The notes below the pieces were generated by a model that saw nothing but the letters and a program-made list of their open reading frames with translations, did not search any database and was not told the origin of the DNA. The translations under genes and the position numbers were made by a program. Source: Hysterangium stoloniferum (Eukaryota > Basidiomycota > Agaricomycetes > Hysterangiales > Hysterangiaceae). Taken from it: 64,000 bases of DNA. Below are positions 33,221-44,754 of the stretch, piece by piece. The stretch lies in contig WHVD01000026.1 of NCBI GenBank assembly GCA_015178975.1, forward strand, positions 496,001 through 560,000. Direction: 5' to 3'. How positions within the stretch are numbered: position 1 is the stretch's first letter; each line of letters begins with the position of its first letter.

Positions 33221-35053
33221 GTGTTGTGCAATAAGTGCCAGATGGCCGACTTAGAAGATATTTAGATAAAAAAGAAAAAACAGTAGAAATTCGATAACTC
33301 TCCCAAAATAAATGATAAAAATATGAATTAAATTGTAAAAATCAGCTTAATTTCAAGAGGCTATTGTACAATAATTTCGTCACAATATAAGTACATTTAA
33401 GCGTGTTTCTATCAATTTGTTTAGGGGAGATTGGATAAAAATTGGAAAAACCTAAAAATACATAACACCTCCCCAACTCCCAATCTATCATCTATCCCCA
33501 GACTCCCCGGGTTTCCCGTCTGCCCATTTGAAATTGGATGTCACGATCTCACAAGGGTGCAGCCTATAAGCTGAAGCCAAGTCCTACTGGCTTTCCTGTG
33601 GGTTTTCTCTGGAAACCCTCTGATAAGCTCCACACACACTCCATAACAACATCTCAATTGATTGCAAAATTTGCCAAGAAATTTGTCCAAGTAGGAAAGA
33701 CTTTTATTTATGTATCATGTCCTGCACTAGTGTAATGATGATTCTGTGAGATATCAGTATCATCTCATAATATTCTCTTAATTTTCTGTGAATTATTTAA
33801 TATTTTCTCGAATTTATTGTATTTTTATTATATTTTTATTGTGAAATATAAGGCCCTATTCCTTTTATCTTCACATAATAATAGCATATATGAGCTCATA
33901 TAATGCTATTAATTTTTAACTAATTATTTATATTTTATCTACTTAGTTATTGCTTTTCAGCACCTTGCTGCAGCCTTGTTTGCACATTTTTGAAGTCATG
34001 TGACTTATTAGATAAGCCTCCGGTGTTGGGATATCACACAAGTCACGAATGTGACTACTCGAGTCATTAATTGATTCCGCCGACTCATTGTTTGCTTCCG
34101 TCCCGGGACTGTGGCCTTGAACCTTCATGTTCAAGCAAGAGGTCAGAACCCTTGTCTCAGAGAGGGGAATCACATGGTAAATAAAGGGTAAAAAATAAGT
34201 AGAATATGAGGTCGTTATGACCTAAATAATGACCTCATAAAGTAAATAAATGATTAAATATTTAGTTATCAAAATGTATATAAGGAGGGCCAAGTTTCCA
34301 ATAAAATCATCATATCTCACACACATTTTACTGCACAGCTCAGAAGCTTATCTAATCATCCTAAGGACAATAATAGCCTTAGTCTGATACACTCACTGCA
34401 AGCACCTACACTTGCAGCATCTTGAATCTTTGTCAGCAACTCTTGAACTTAGCTAATCATCTAAGTTCCCCCAGCCTCACAGCTACCCTTTAGGCTTATT
34501 AATTACATAATAAACCTAATAAGTATCTAAGTATTCTTACTGAAATTCCCTGCCAATACTAGATTATTCAATGTTAGAATATGTTGTATTGCAACCATTG
34601 ATGCATTTTATGCTCGGCTATTTCTTACTTTACAGTAGCTTAGTCATCGTAAATAAAACCTTGTCCGTTTTCCTTACACTGTCTTTAAACATTCAAGCCC
34701 AGTGAAAACCTGCTCTGGAGAAATCTGGGCATAACCGGAGGGGGCCAAGGCTTGCCGAGAACTAACTGAAAGGCGATCAGCCATTCTGAGCACAGGTGGA
34801 ATTCTCCTGACCAACAATTACATCATAAGATGTCCTACATTCGGTGATTCGGTACGGTGTTATGTCCCCTTTTCGCCATCCTATATCACTCTGATAGCTG
34901 ATACGGCTACATTCCATTCCGTTCTTTATGTGAAGTGAAGCCAACTATATCAGGTTTGCAATTATAGGTTTCATTACACCAATATATGTGCAATAAAGTT
35001 AAGACCATCGATGTTTTGTGATATCAAAAAATATTTTCTTACATTGCGAGCAG

Positions 35054-38000
35054 ATGGATCAAAATAACAATGTTCTACACTGCTACTGTCAAAAATGTAA
35101 AGGAAAGCTCATAGCAAAGCGGACCAAGCGCCGTCATCGTGCTGCTGAGAGGAAAACTACCAGTTCTGCAGATGAAGGCGTTCCTTCTTTCAAGGATTGG
35201 AAAAAGTCGACATTGGATACTTTTAGGTCATCAAAGTGGCCAGATCGAAGTTACAATCAAGATCAATCCCCACATTCTGCTTCAAGACCAGAGAATTTGT
35301 CCGAATCTGGCAACAGTAGTAACAAGGAAGCCAGCGTGGAGTGGCCTGAAAAGAGACCGAGAACTGAGGCCAGCCAGGTATGTGTTATTTTAATGAAGCT
35401 ATCTCATTTTACCATTGTCTACTTTAATGTAGGAAAGCTCTCATCTGCATGGAGGTGTAAATGAAGGAGTACAAACACCTGATTTGGATCCACAGGAGAA
35501 TGACATTGGCATGGTATATTTTATTTCTTCACAGTTTGATTTTGATTTCACATTAAAGAATTCGGTTATAGGTGACAACCGCCACTCCAGTTGTTAATCA
35601 AAGCTCACCAGAAATGGATACAGACAATTTCAACAGGGTAAATATACAATCCACTGTATTCAAATCATACTAACGTTTTTCGATTCAGATTGATGATATT
35701 TTTGTGCCTGGCATTCCTTTTATGGTTCTGTCTCACTTTTCGTGTTTAAAACAGGCTCATTAAATGATCAATCAGGAGACCAGCTATGCCCATGTATCAG
35801 ATGAAGATCCAGCCTCTGAATCTGAATCTGAATTACATCAAGATGACCAAAATTTAGCAAATGAACAACAACAGGCAGCTGAGATCAATCAAATACATGA
35901 AGAACAACTAGAACCGATGTCTGATATTGACAACATTCACTTTACTCAGAAACTTATAGTGGAGATATCTACAGCTACACTGGAAAAAGATAAACTTACT
36001 TCCATTATGCTTGAATGGCTGCGAAATCCCAACACAGAACCTATTGACATCTCAGATCCTGATACTGGGCTCTCTCTTGACCTTTTCATGGCTTGTGACC
36101 ATTCCTCTGAAGCAACATACGATGCCATCCGCCAGTCCATTCTTCACCACTCTCCAAATACAGAGGTCCTTTCATATTACTCTGTCAAGAAACTGGTTTC
36201 CGATATCAGTGGAGTGGATGCTGTGCTTGATGACATGTGTATTGGATCTTGTATTGCCTATGTTGGTCCTTATGCTCATCTGAAGCAATGTCCCAGTTGT
36301 TCTCAGCCTCGTTTTGATCCTCAAAAACTTGCTCACACTGGAAAAGAGGTTCCTAGACAACAACTATATACTTTTCCTCTTGGTCCACAACTTCTGGCTC
36401 TTTGTCGCTCACTCCATGCTTCTCTTGCCTTATCCTATCGGACTCAGAAGATAACTGAAATCCTTGAGAAATTTGGAGTCCCTGGTTCACCAGATGATCT
36501 TGTCTATGACGATATATTTTGTGGTAGTGATATTTGTGCCCTTGCACAGAAGCTTAGTCTGACAGGTGATGATATTTTGATTGGATTATCATTGGATGGT
36601 GCCCAACTTCATATCAGTAAGAAGTCAGATGCATGGATCGGTATTTGGGTTATCTTTGACCATGATCCAGTGAGGCGGTACATTAAAAAACATATCCTCC
36701 CAGCATTTGTCATTTCTGGACCTGGGAAACCAAAAAACCAGGATTCATTTCTTTTCTGCAGCTTCTATCATCTCTCAGCACTTCAACATGAGAATGAAGG
36801 AAAAGGAATGCTTGTCTGGGATGCACTCCAGAAAAAGACTGTATATTCACGGGTGATGCAGTGGGATTGACAGAGCTTGATGGCCGAGTTGGTCATCATG
36901 GTGCCCGAGGCTGCCGAATGGGGTGTCATATGAAAGGAAGACATAAACCATCCAGTGGACATTACTGTGCAGCTCACCTATGCCCAAATGATATCTCCAA
37001 CAGCAGCAACAGCAACAATAACCATCCAGATTATGATTTTCGTCATCAACAAACCCATCACCTAATGCCTATAAAGTTGATCTAGCAAAGGTGATCTCTT
37101 CAACTGATCAAGCTAGTTATGAATGCAATCGGAAGGTTACAGGGATCAGTAAACCTTCAATTCTGAGTGGCCTTGATACAGAATTTATGCTAACTGTTCC
37201 AAGGTGCTTCACTCTTGATTTGATGCATTTAATTATTAACCTTGGCGAGCTGTTTATTCCACTCTGGCATGGAACACTTTGATGTGATTCCACAGACAAC
37301 AAGGCTAACTGGGACTGGGTAACTTTGGTTGGTGATACCTGGATCAAACATGGCAAACTAGTGGCTGAGGCAACCCAATACTTTCCATCATCTTTCCATC
37401 GTCCTCCTTGCAATCCTGCTGAAAAGATCTCAAGTGGCTTTAAAGCAACTGAATATTATCATTATCTGTTTGGTTTAGGTCCTGGGTTCTTCCGTGCTGT
37501 ACTACCTAAGAAGTATTGGAGAAACTTCTGCAAATTGGTTCATGGTTTTCGGACCATTTGTTAAGAACTGGAAACTGACTAATGTCGGTGGCCGACAGGG
37601 ACCGATCGGAAGGACTTGGCTTCAGCTTATGGGCTGCGCCCTCGCAAATATCCGCAGGATGTCCTTAAATTTCGGGCGGGCGAAGACTAGTCCTAGTGAG
37701 TACCTTTCGGCGTGATACCGATCGGAATCGAAGGACAAGTCGGGCGTCGGGCCAAGGGGTCGGGGCCGGGAGTGGGCGAGCGCACGCGAAGGCGGATGGG
37801 GGAAGTCTTAGTATGAGACTGATACAGGTGTATGAGGGTATTCTGAGTCGATATTCTGATTGTCTAGTAACTACAATTACAGCGGGTTCATATACAAGTA
37901 ACAGGCGTCTGGAAAATACTAATGGGGAGAAGGGCGGAACACGGTATTAACAATAAGCTTGACTAGGAACGGGAAGTTTATGATTAGTTCGGAGGCCGAT

Positions 38001-39249
38001 GATAACCGAGAGCGGGATTACGATAAAAGGAAATGGTTCGAGGACTACAAATATAGATAGACATATGCGAAACATAAGATTGAACGGATCAACATAATAA
38101 AGGGGACGTATCAAAGTTTGACCAGACAATACGAGTTATTTGACGTGGGCGTAAATGGAGTTTGATCTTCGCAAAACATTCGTCAGCTTCGGGGCCGATG
38201 GTTTCCGAGAGGATGACTTGAAACGTTGACAAGTGGCGATAACCTCGGGGCCGATAGGGTTGCGACACGGTCGTAACACCATTATCCAATGCAGCATCAC
38301 TGGCCGTCAGATTAAGGAAGCCCATATATCTCTAACATCATTTGTTGAAGAATATGAACACTTGTACTATCAGAGGTGTGTGGACCGTCTTCACTTCTGT
38401 CCTCCATGTTTACATACACTTCTTCATGCAGCACCAGAATGTGCTCGTGTGGGACCTGGTGCATATACCACACAGTTTACAATGGAGTGTGCAATTGGTG
38501 ACTTAGGCCAAGATATTCGCCAACCATCAAATATTTTTGCAAATCTCTGTCAAATTGCACTTCGTCGATCTCAAATTAGTGCTCTCAAAACTTCTTGTCC
38601 AGAACTTGATGCTGACTTGACTCCATCCCTGCCAAAATACTCATATGACTGTGGAAATAATTTTGTACTCTTACGGCCTAGAGATCGTTACAAAACTCAT
38701 CTGTTTGGACAACAATTAAAGGCTATTGAGAGAGAAAGTTTGGCCCGGTTCAGTCCAGCTTGCGGCATTGGGGTCGTATTCAGTTACCCAATGGGCAAGT
38801 TGTTCGCAGCCAGTTTGCTGAGGTGGGGAAGCGGCCCAATACTCGTGTTTCACGCAATGTCAAGGTACATAATTTCAGTAATATAACAGGCAGCCTTTTT
38901 AACAGCAGAGCTTCAGATTAATCTCAATGGAGAAAAGGTATTTGGTGAAGTCTATTTCTATTTCCTCATCGAGAATGTACAAGAGAAACTGGTTCCTTAT
39001 GCACTTGTATCATTATATGGTCCACCAGATGTGGATATGCACAGTGATTCATATGGCACCCTCATTTCTTGCAAGTATCAAGGTGATTCTGCTCTACAAG
39101 TCCTCCAGGTATCCAAAATCATGTCTTTGGTTTCAATGCAACCATTGCCTCAACGACCTGATGATGAAGAGGATTTGTGGTTTGTGGTGGAAAAATCTGG
39201 TTTGGATGATACTGAGCCTAGTGGTTACTTCAACCAGATATTTGTTTAA
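35054..39249 (+). pseudogene. Tnp2/Plavaka-type transposase, split by a solo LTR
   Basis: The first exon (35054-35377) carries the N-terminal CYCQKCKGK zinc motif common in fungal Tnp2-like transposases. After several short introns the core includes YDDIFCGSDI, LSLDGAQLH with KSDAWIGIW, LPAFVISGPGKPKNQDSFLF and RVGHHGARGCRMGCH. After 37,250 come FSSFHRPPCNPAEKI and LGPGFFRAVLPKKYWRNFC. The gene resumes behind the solo LTR (37,559-38,278) with FVEEYEHLYYQRCVDRLHF and DIRQPSNIFANLCQIALRR. It ends with LVSLYGPPD, YQGDSALQV and PQRPDDEEDLWFVVEKSG. Frameshifts near 36,845 and 37,075 and a TGA at about 37,282 show it is dead. Confidence 0.85.
37559..38278 (-). mobile_element. Solo LTR-E, inverted, inside the Plavaka transposase
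   Basis: 720 bp, TGTTAAGAACTGG to CGGTCGTAACA, with a perfect TSD CCATT (37554-37558, 38279-38283). Removing it and one TSD copy rejoins the transposase coding sequence. Confidence 0.95.
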
Positions 39250-39703
39250 TAGTTGGAATGGTTGTACTTATCTCTGCTTCTTTTGTAGAACCATGTATAA
39301 ACAACATTGATAGTATTTGTGACTTCTCAGATGGTTTTTAACCAGAGGTGAAACATCATTTGATGATTTCTGTGAGCTATTGAACCACACTTGTATGGAA
39401 GATTGTAGCAGTGGGACTACCTGCAGTCAATAATGTGGTCATATGAGCCTCACCATCCCCACCCTACATTTGACCCTCTTGCCCATACCAACCAGCTACA
39501 TCCGTATCCTACTGCTCCCCCACCTACCATTAGGTACTTTTCCTCCCAATTGCTATGTATCTTAGTTATGCGATGCAGTATATAAATGTATTAAAATAAT
39601 AATAAAAATGTGGTCATGTGATCAAATGACATGTCATGCTCTAGCTTTACCTACTCTCATTCCCTTCCTTGAACTCTCTCTTACAACCTTCTTTTTTACT
39701 ACT

Positions 39704-41731
39704 ATGTCAACTCAATGTGACTCAAGTTCATTGCCATATCACTTCTCTCAGTCTTCTCTGCAACTGAACCAGACCCAGTGGCCACGTATAACATTCGGGA
39801 ATTCCAGCCAACTAAATTGGTCTGGACAAGTAAGTAGAGCCTGGTTTTTGCAAATACAGTCATCTCAGAGTCCTTTTAGCAGATTTTAGCAGATTTTGAT
39901 TCACCATTACACAATTCCAGTCAGAGCATCGATCAGCGTGCATATTTCGACATCCTCATCAAAGCTACCGAAAGTGACCTTTTGCAAGCCCGAAATCTTG
40001 CATTTTGTGTCATGTGTACCAAAGTTTCTTCCCTGGAAGCCCAACTGGATGCACAAAGGTAACATTAACAACTTTTGATATTTTTGAGACGCATATGTAC
40101 ACTCAGTTTATTTTTATACAGAGACCTAGTTGCAACGTTAAAACTTATGCTACAAACTCAGCCAGCTGCTGCTTCCACACAAGCTAAAACATCTGGGAAG
40201 CTCACCATTCCTCCATCACCTGCAAACTCAAGTCGAGTGGAGTTTCCAGATGTCAAGTTCTGGACGCGAAGTGATTGGCAGCAATTCACGAAGGATTGCA
40301 TCGAGCGTGGCAGGGACTTCAAAAAGCTTGGTTTTCTGACAAATGAGGAGGGTCAGGCACTCGGAGACACTCGGATCAGTGTAATGACTGACTATGCGAA
40401 GCAATTGTGGAACTCACTGCGCACAGAGAAAGAAGATCCAGAAAGTTGGGGGGGCAGGAATGCATTTGCAAGCGAGTACTTCTGCAACCATATGTGCACC
40501 AAGTTTCCTGAATTTCAGTGGTGCGAGGGTGATTGGAAGGTTCAGGCATTTGCGACAGTGGGGTATCCAGACTGGGTTGGTCAGGCTCGGAAATCAGGTA
40601 AACTTCTCATACACATTACTCTACTGTCACTGATCATCATTTTGACAGTCTCTAGCTCTAAACGGCACACTGACAATGACGAGGACCCCAGTAGCAGTCA
40701 TAGGAAGAAGAAATCGAAAAATCAAGGAGCAAGTGTAGCCCTTCCTCCCTGCACTGATACCATTGACCTTGCTAGTGATGAGCCATCTAATTCATCAGCT
40801 CTGCAGACTTCATCATTGTCACCTCCATTTATTGACAGAAATTACAACTCTTTGGCTACAGCTGGATCCACCAACTCAAACTCAAAAACACCTTCTCAGA
40901 CACTTGATCTTCCCTTCCCCATTCCATGTCCCATCACTCCACAACTCGCATCAGCCCCAACTCAACCTGGTGATCTCACTTCATCAGAAATGCCTGTGCA
41001 TCGTACTCCAGATGCTAGTAATGTGCCAGTATATTTTGTAAGAAGTTTTCTCTTTTTTCCCTTTCATACCAATGATGTGTTGTATACAGGCAATCTCTGT
41101 GGACTTGAATCAGGTCCAAGAGCTGACTCCTCAGGATGAGTGTGGGACAACCATTACCCCCACAGCTAACAATCTGTTAGCTCAACAAGAGGTGCGTAAG
41201 TTTTGAGAAACATTGTTAACATTGTATTATTTTAACTGACTTTTAGGATGAATTATTGGATGTTTTTTCAACTCCCATTTAGTGTTTCTGAAGTCTATCA
41301 CTTACTTGTCGTTTACTTTATATAGTATGAACCTGACGATCCCTGCTCCCTCCAACGAGATCCCATATGGACCCACCTTATCCACACCCACTGCTTCAAA
41401 AAGGACTGAGTCCAAGAAGGGAAAGGTGATGGAACCGTCAAAGGCAATTACGGCACAGTACTTCAATTTTTCGTTGCTTTTCCCTCTCTAATCTGACAAA
41501 AAAAATAGTAATCTTTATGCACTCAACTACCTCAAAGAGCACCCTGATACGAGCACGGCTGAGTTCAAGAAGGTTTTCAATAACCTTGACAAGGAGACAC
41601 GAAAGGTATGTCTATTACATATCTCAACCTTATGAATTTTCTGAAAGTATGTCATCTTCTAGAAGTATGATGTGCTTGCTAAGGAAATGAAGAAAACTCC
41701 TTGTCATTGTCACCAACTAATTGATGCATAA
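39704..41731 (+). CDS. Accessory gene next to the Plavaka transposase
   Basis: Multi-exon gene in the same direction as the transposase. Supported exons: 39704-39829, 39925-40058, 40122-40597, 40649-41037, 41090 onward; the 3' part to the TAA at 41,729 has less certain splicing. Exon 2 is helical (RAYFDILIKATESDLLQAR) and joins QRDLVATLKLM, suggesting a coiled coil. Exon 3 holds KFWTRSDWQQFTKDC and EFQWCEGDWKVQAFA, a Trp-rich domain of unknown function that I recognise as recurrent in agaricomycete proteins beside such transposons. The middle is Ser/Pro/Thr-rich with a basic KKKSKN patch. The last exon encodes KYDVLAKEMKK. The exons seen are open, so this gene is better kept than the transposase. 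Its role is unknown. Confidence 0.6.
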
Positions 41732-42316
41732 AGTTACATTTTTTTCTTCGTCTTTCAGCCCAATCTCACTCACTAACTAAATGTTGTTTTTTTTTCAAAT
41801 AGATTCACTAACAAATATGTTTATTTCTCAACGGTACATTATTTTTGTGATCTCTGGACTTTTAAATATTGATGTGAGCTATCAAGAACCTTGGTGGAAT
41901 ATGACTTCTAAGCAAAATGTAATAACTTAGCCCCCTGGACGAAAATTGGCAGAGCAGGAAATGGTGGGTATGCAGAGCTCAGATGGACACGGTAGAATGC
42001 AGAATATACCAGAAAAAATATGTGTTATAGTGAAATTAATAATTAACTAGCAATTTAAAACATCTACAGACTGCCTCAGACCACACCAGCCAGAGCCAGA
42101 AGTGCTCAGCATTTTGATGGAACTTTCAAATTTCAGACACAGAATGTGTCGGCAGAGACCAGCGGATCCTCTGGAAAGTGGCCAAAATCTGGAAATATCT
42201 GGTTACAATCTGCTGTTCAGTTTTAATTACTGGACCTTTGCTTGTTTTATTGTTGAAGCTCTGTGACACTATAGCATATATTGAGCTATCTAAGAGAAAC
42301 CCCTGAATACATTACA
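41732..42316. other. Non-coding right end of the 8.57 kb insertion
   Basis: No ORF is supported. AT-rich sequence leads to the terminal ATACATTACA. I found no inverted repeat matching the left side. Confidence 0.45.
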
Positions 42317-42833
42317 GATTCCCTTCATCAGATCCATATGTCCAACTACAAATTAACCCGTCATTCCAATGTTTGTGTGTGCTTTAGTGATAGTGACAAA
42401 CAAGACTGGACCAGTTTTCACTTCATTTCCAAGTTTTCATACATACTAAAGTGCATCCTATATATACATCATCTGGGATCTCAGCACAGCATGGCTTGGA
42501 AGAAAACTGTCTGAAGATTATCTTCATCCAAACCACATGGAGCTAGTTATCCCATATAGCCAAACAACCAAGGATTCATCCATCCTTGGCCACAGACAAA
42601 CCTTTACATTGCCCTGTGAGTGACCACCACCAGTCTCCTTGTCTTCCTACCTTGGCCAATTTCACCTTCTAATACTTACACTTGATGTCAGTTGTTTGTT
42701 TGTGTGTGGTGGGCAATGCTGCAGTTTATGCTCATGATGCTCCATCAATCACACAATGTATCAATGAAAATGAAGCTGCTTGATACTCCTGGCAAGGAAG
42801 TCTTTCATTCATGCTCATCTCTGTGTTGAAATA

Positions 42834-44493
42834 AGATCTTAAAAGCTCATGAATCTCAAGCAATGACAAATATAATTTCTGTTTGACCCTCTGTGTCTCG
42901 TTACACCTTGAGAACAATAGACATATGGCAACATAGAGTTAAGCCAAACTCAAAAGAACAATAGGGTGGCAAATTGCCAGTGTTGCACCTCATGCATGCT
43001 TGCACAGCCCTATATTCTAACACACTCCCCTGAGCAAAACAAGGTGCCAAAAGCACTCCCTGAAATTGACGGTCAAATCAGTTCAACTTCTCCTCAGTCA
43101 CTCTGAAAATCCTCCAAAAAACTCTTGTCTTCTTTAATGCTTCCCAAATCCCTCTAAAATCATCAGCAGGCCTGCTGAAGGCACTACCTGGTCTTCTGGA
43201 GGCCCACTCAAGGCACTCCCTGGTCTTCTGGAGGCCCACTCAAGGCACTCCCTGGTTTTCTGGAGACACACTCAAGGCACTCCCTGATTTTCTGGTGGCC
43301 CATTCAAGGCACTCCCTCGACAATTCTTCTGCCCCCAGGCTCATGGAGGACTTTCTCTGCAAGTTTAGAGGCATTGTAGGCCTTCTTCTGCCTTGGCAAC
43401 AAAAGGACTTTGATCTGCACTCTGAGTGAGCAGCTTTCTGCTGTGAAATGGACAACAGCAGGAATTGGACATCAGAGCATGAGTCTTCAACTCCAGCAGC
43501 ATCTGAGAGGTCAAGAAGTTGAGTTGGCAGTAGGGAATGAGAGCCAGTGAGGACAACAACTACAAAGTGAATATGTTACTGACCCACTCGAAAGGACAGG
43601 ATCTGTTTGTGTTGAAATAAGATCTTAAAAGCTCGTGAATCTCAAGCAATGACAAATATAATTTCCATTTGACCTTCTGTGTCTCATAGGAGGCAAATGG
43701 ATAGCATAAGTACAAGAAATCTATACTAGTTATGTATATATGCCTTGAGAACAATAGATGTATGGCAACAAAGGGTTAAGCCAAACTCAAAAGAACAATA
43801 GTGTGGCACCTTGTGCATGCTTGCACAGCCCTATATTCTGTTACAACCCATGCACTCAGCACACTGTCAGACCCGATCAGACCTCACACAAAACTCCAAT
43901 CACTCACAAACCATCAGTATCCTGACTAACCCCATTAGGTACCTCCATTGTTCCTGATTGGTATTTCTGTCTGCCCTTATCCTATACAACCAATTTATGC
44001 CTTTTCCACCCCTACGTCCATATTTATAATGTTCCATCTATCGGTCTCCATTTTCGTGTCACTATATATGTAGTTCCATCTTCTCCATTAGTACTTTCCT
44101 TTGTTCTGTTTTCATTCAGATAAGCACTGGATTTCCATATATATGCCGCTCATGTATTGTAGTATTAGGACAATCAGAATATTGACTCAGAACACTTGTA
44201 TACATCTCTCAGAGTCTCACTCTAAATATCCCACTCTCCACCTCTGCTTCTGCTCGCTCACCCTCGGTTTCCGACTCTCAGTCTCCGACCCTTCAACCCA
44301 ACCTTCAACTTATCCTTCAGTGACTTACTGAGAGGATTATTTGACAGGACTAGTTTTCCACCTGCCTGAAATTTAAGGACACCCAATGGTAACTTGCAAG
44401 GGCACAGCACATAAGCTGAAGCCAAGTCCTTCCACTTGGTCCCCGTCGGTCTACCAACATCAGTCAGTTTTCTGTTCTTAATATATTCTAACA
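42834..44493 (-). mobile_element. TRIM-like miniature LTR retrotransposon
   Basis: Two direct repeats start TGTTGAAATAAGATC and end CTATATTCTAACA (42,834-43,022 and 43,610-44,493, the latter holding a solo LTR-E). Flanks CTCTG and ATCTG fit a 5-bp TSD with one change. Without the inner LTR-E it is about 1.0 kb: LTRs of 189 and about 234 bp around about 590 bp with no pol. Next to the left LTR, 43,023-43,035 read on the minus strand gives a polypurine-like GGGGAGTG, which sets the orientation. The internal part has short direct repeats (CTGGTTTTCTGGAG..). Confidence 0.78.
43839..44483 (+). mobile_element. Solo LTR-E inside the TRIM right LTR
   Basis: 645 bp with TSD TATTC (43834-43838, 44484-44488). 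It is diverged and CpG-poor compared with the 48,571 copy; its last bases read TTAATA instead of TTAACA. Confidence 0.85.
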
Positions 44494-44754
44494 ATCTGTC
44501 CTGTAACAACCTTTCAATGCTGCAGATTTCCCACATGCACAGAATAATCAGCCACATCTGTGTGTGTCACAGCCAATAAAGTATTCGCACAATGTTTACT
44601 TGTGCTGCTATGTACGAGATGCAATGGGGGGGGGGGGGTTTCTTTGCACATCATCAAACAAGCAGAAATAGTCCTTTATTAGTGTCCCTCTACACCGCTG
44701 AGCAGTCACTAAACCATGCCTGCAGTTGAAGTATATTCATACAACTGGTATATA

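Larger units (their letters stand above)
31903..33467. mobile_element. Solo LTR-C, 1,565 bp
   Basis: TGTGATGTATT at the left and AATACATAACA at the right form nearly matched inverted ends. The TSD is CCTCC on both sides (31898-31902, 33468-33472). No ORF is convincing. An AT-rich start is followed by a degenerate repeat block and a palindromic minisatellite. It lies one base beyond the Gypsy B TSD. Confidence 0.88.
23913..33648 (+). mobile_element. LTR-A, inverted, opened by Gypsy B and LTR-C
   Basis: The left part (23,913-24,463, starting TGTTGTGACC) and the right part (33,473-33,648, ending CATAACA) together make one LTR-A. The flanks ATATC and ACATC differ by one base and match the array sequence, a worn TSD. 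Confidence 0.85.
33745..42316. mobile_element. 8.57 kb insertion with TG..CA ends, carrying a Plavaka transposon
   Basis: The array sequence is interrupted between identical GATTC copies (33740-33744, 42317-42321). The insert starts TGTGAGATATCAG and ends ATACATTACA, so the outer shell looks like an LTR-type insertion (LTR-D). About 33,745-34,830 is non-coding, with a TATA-like TGTATATAAGG at about 34,270. The rest is a Tnp2-type transposase and its accessory gene. I could not place the boundary between shell and inner transposon. Confidence 0.65.

Noticed and set aside
38089..38325. 78-residue minus-strand ORF crossing the LTR-E end
   Set aside because: It runs across the LTR/transposase junction, so it is a chance frame created by the insertion.
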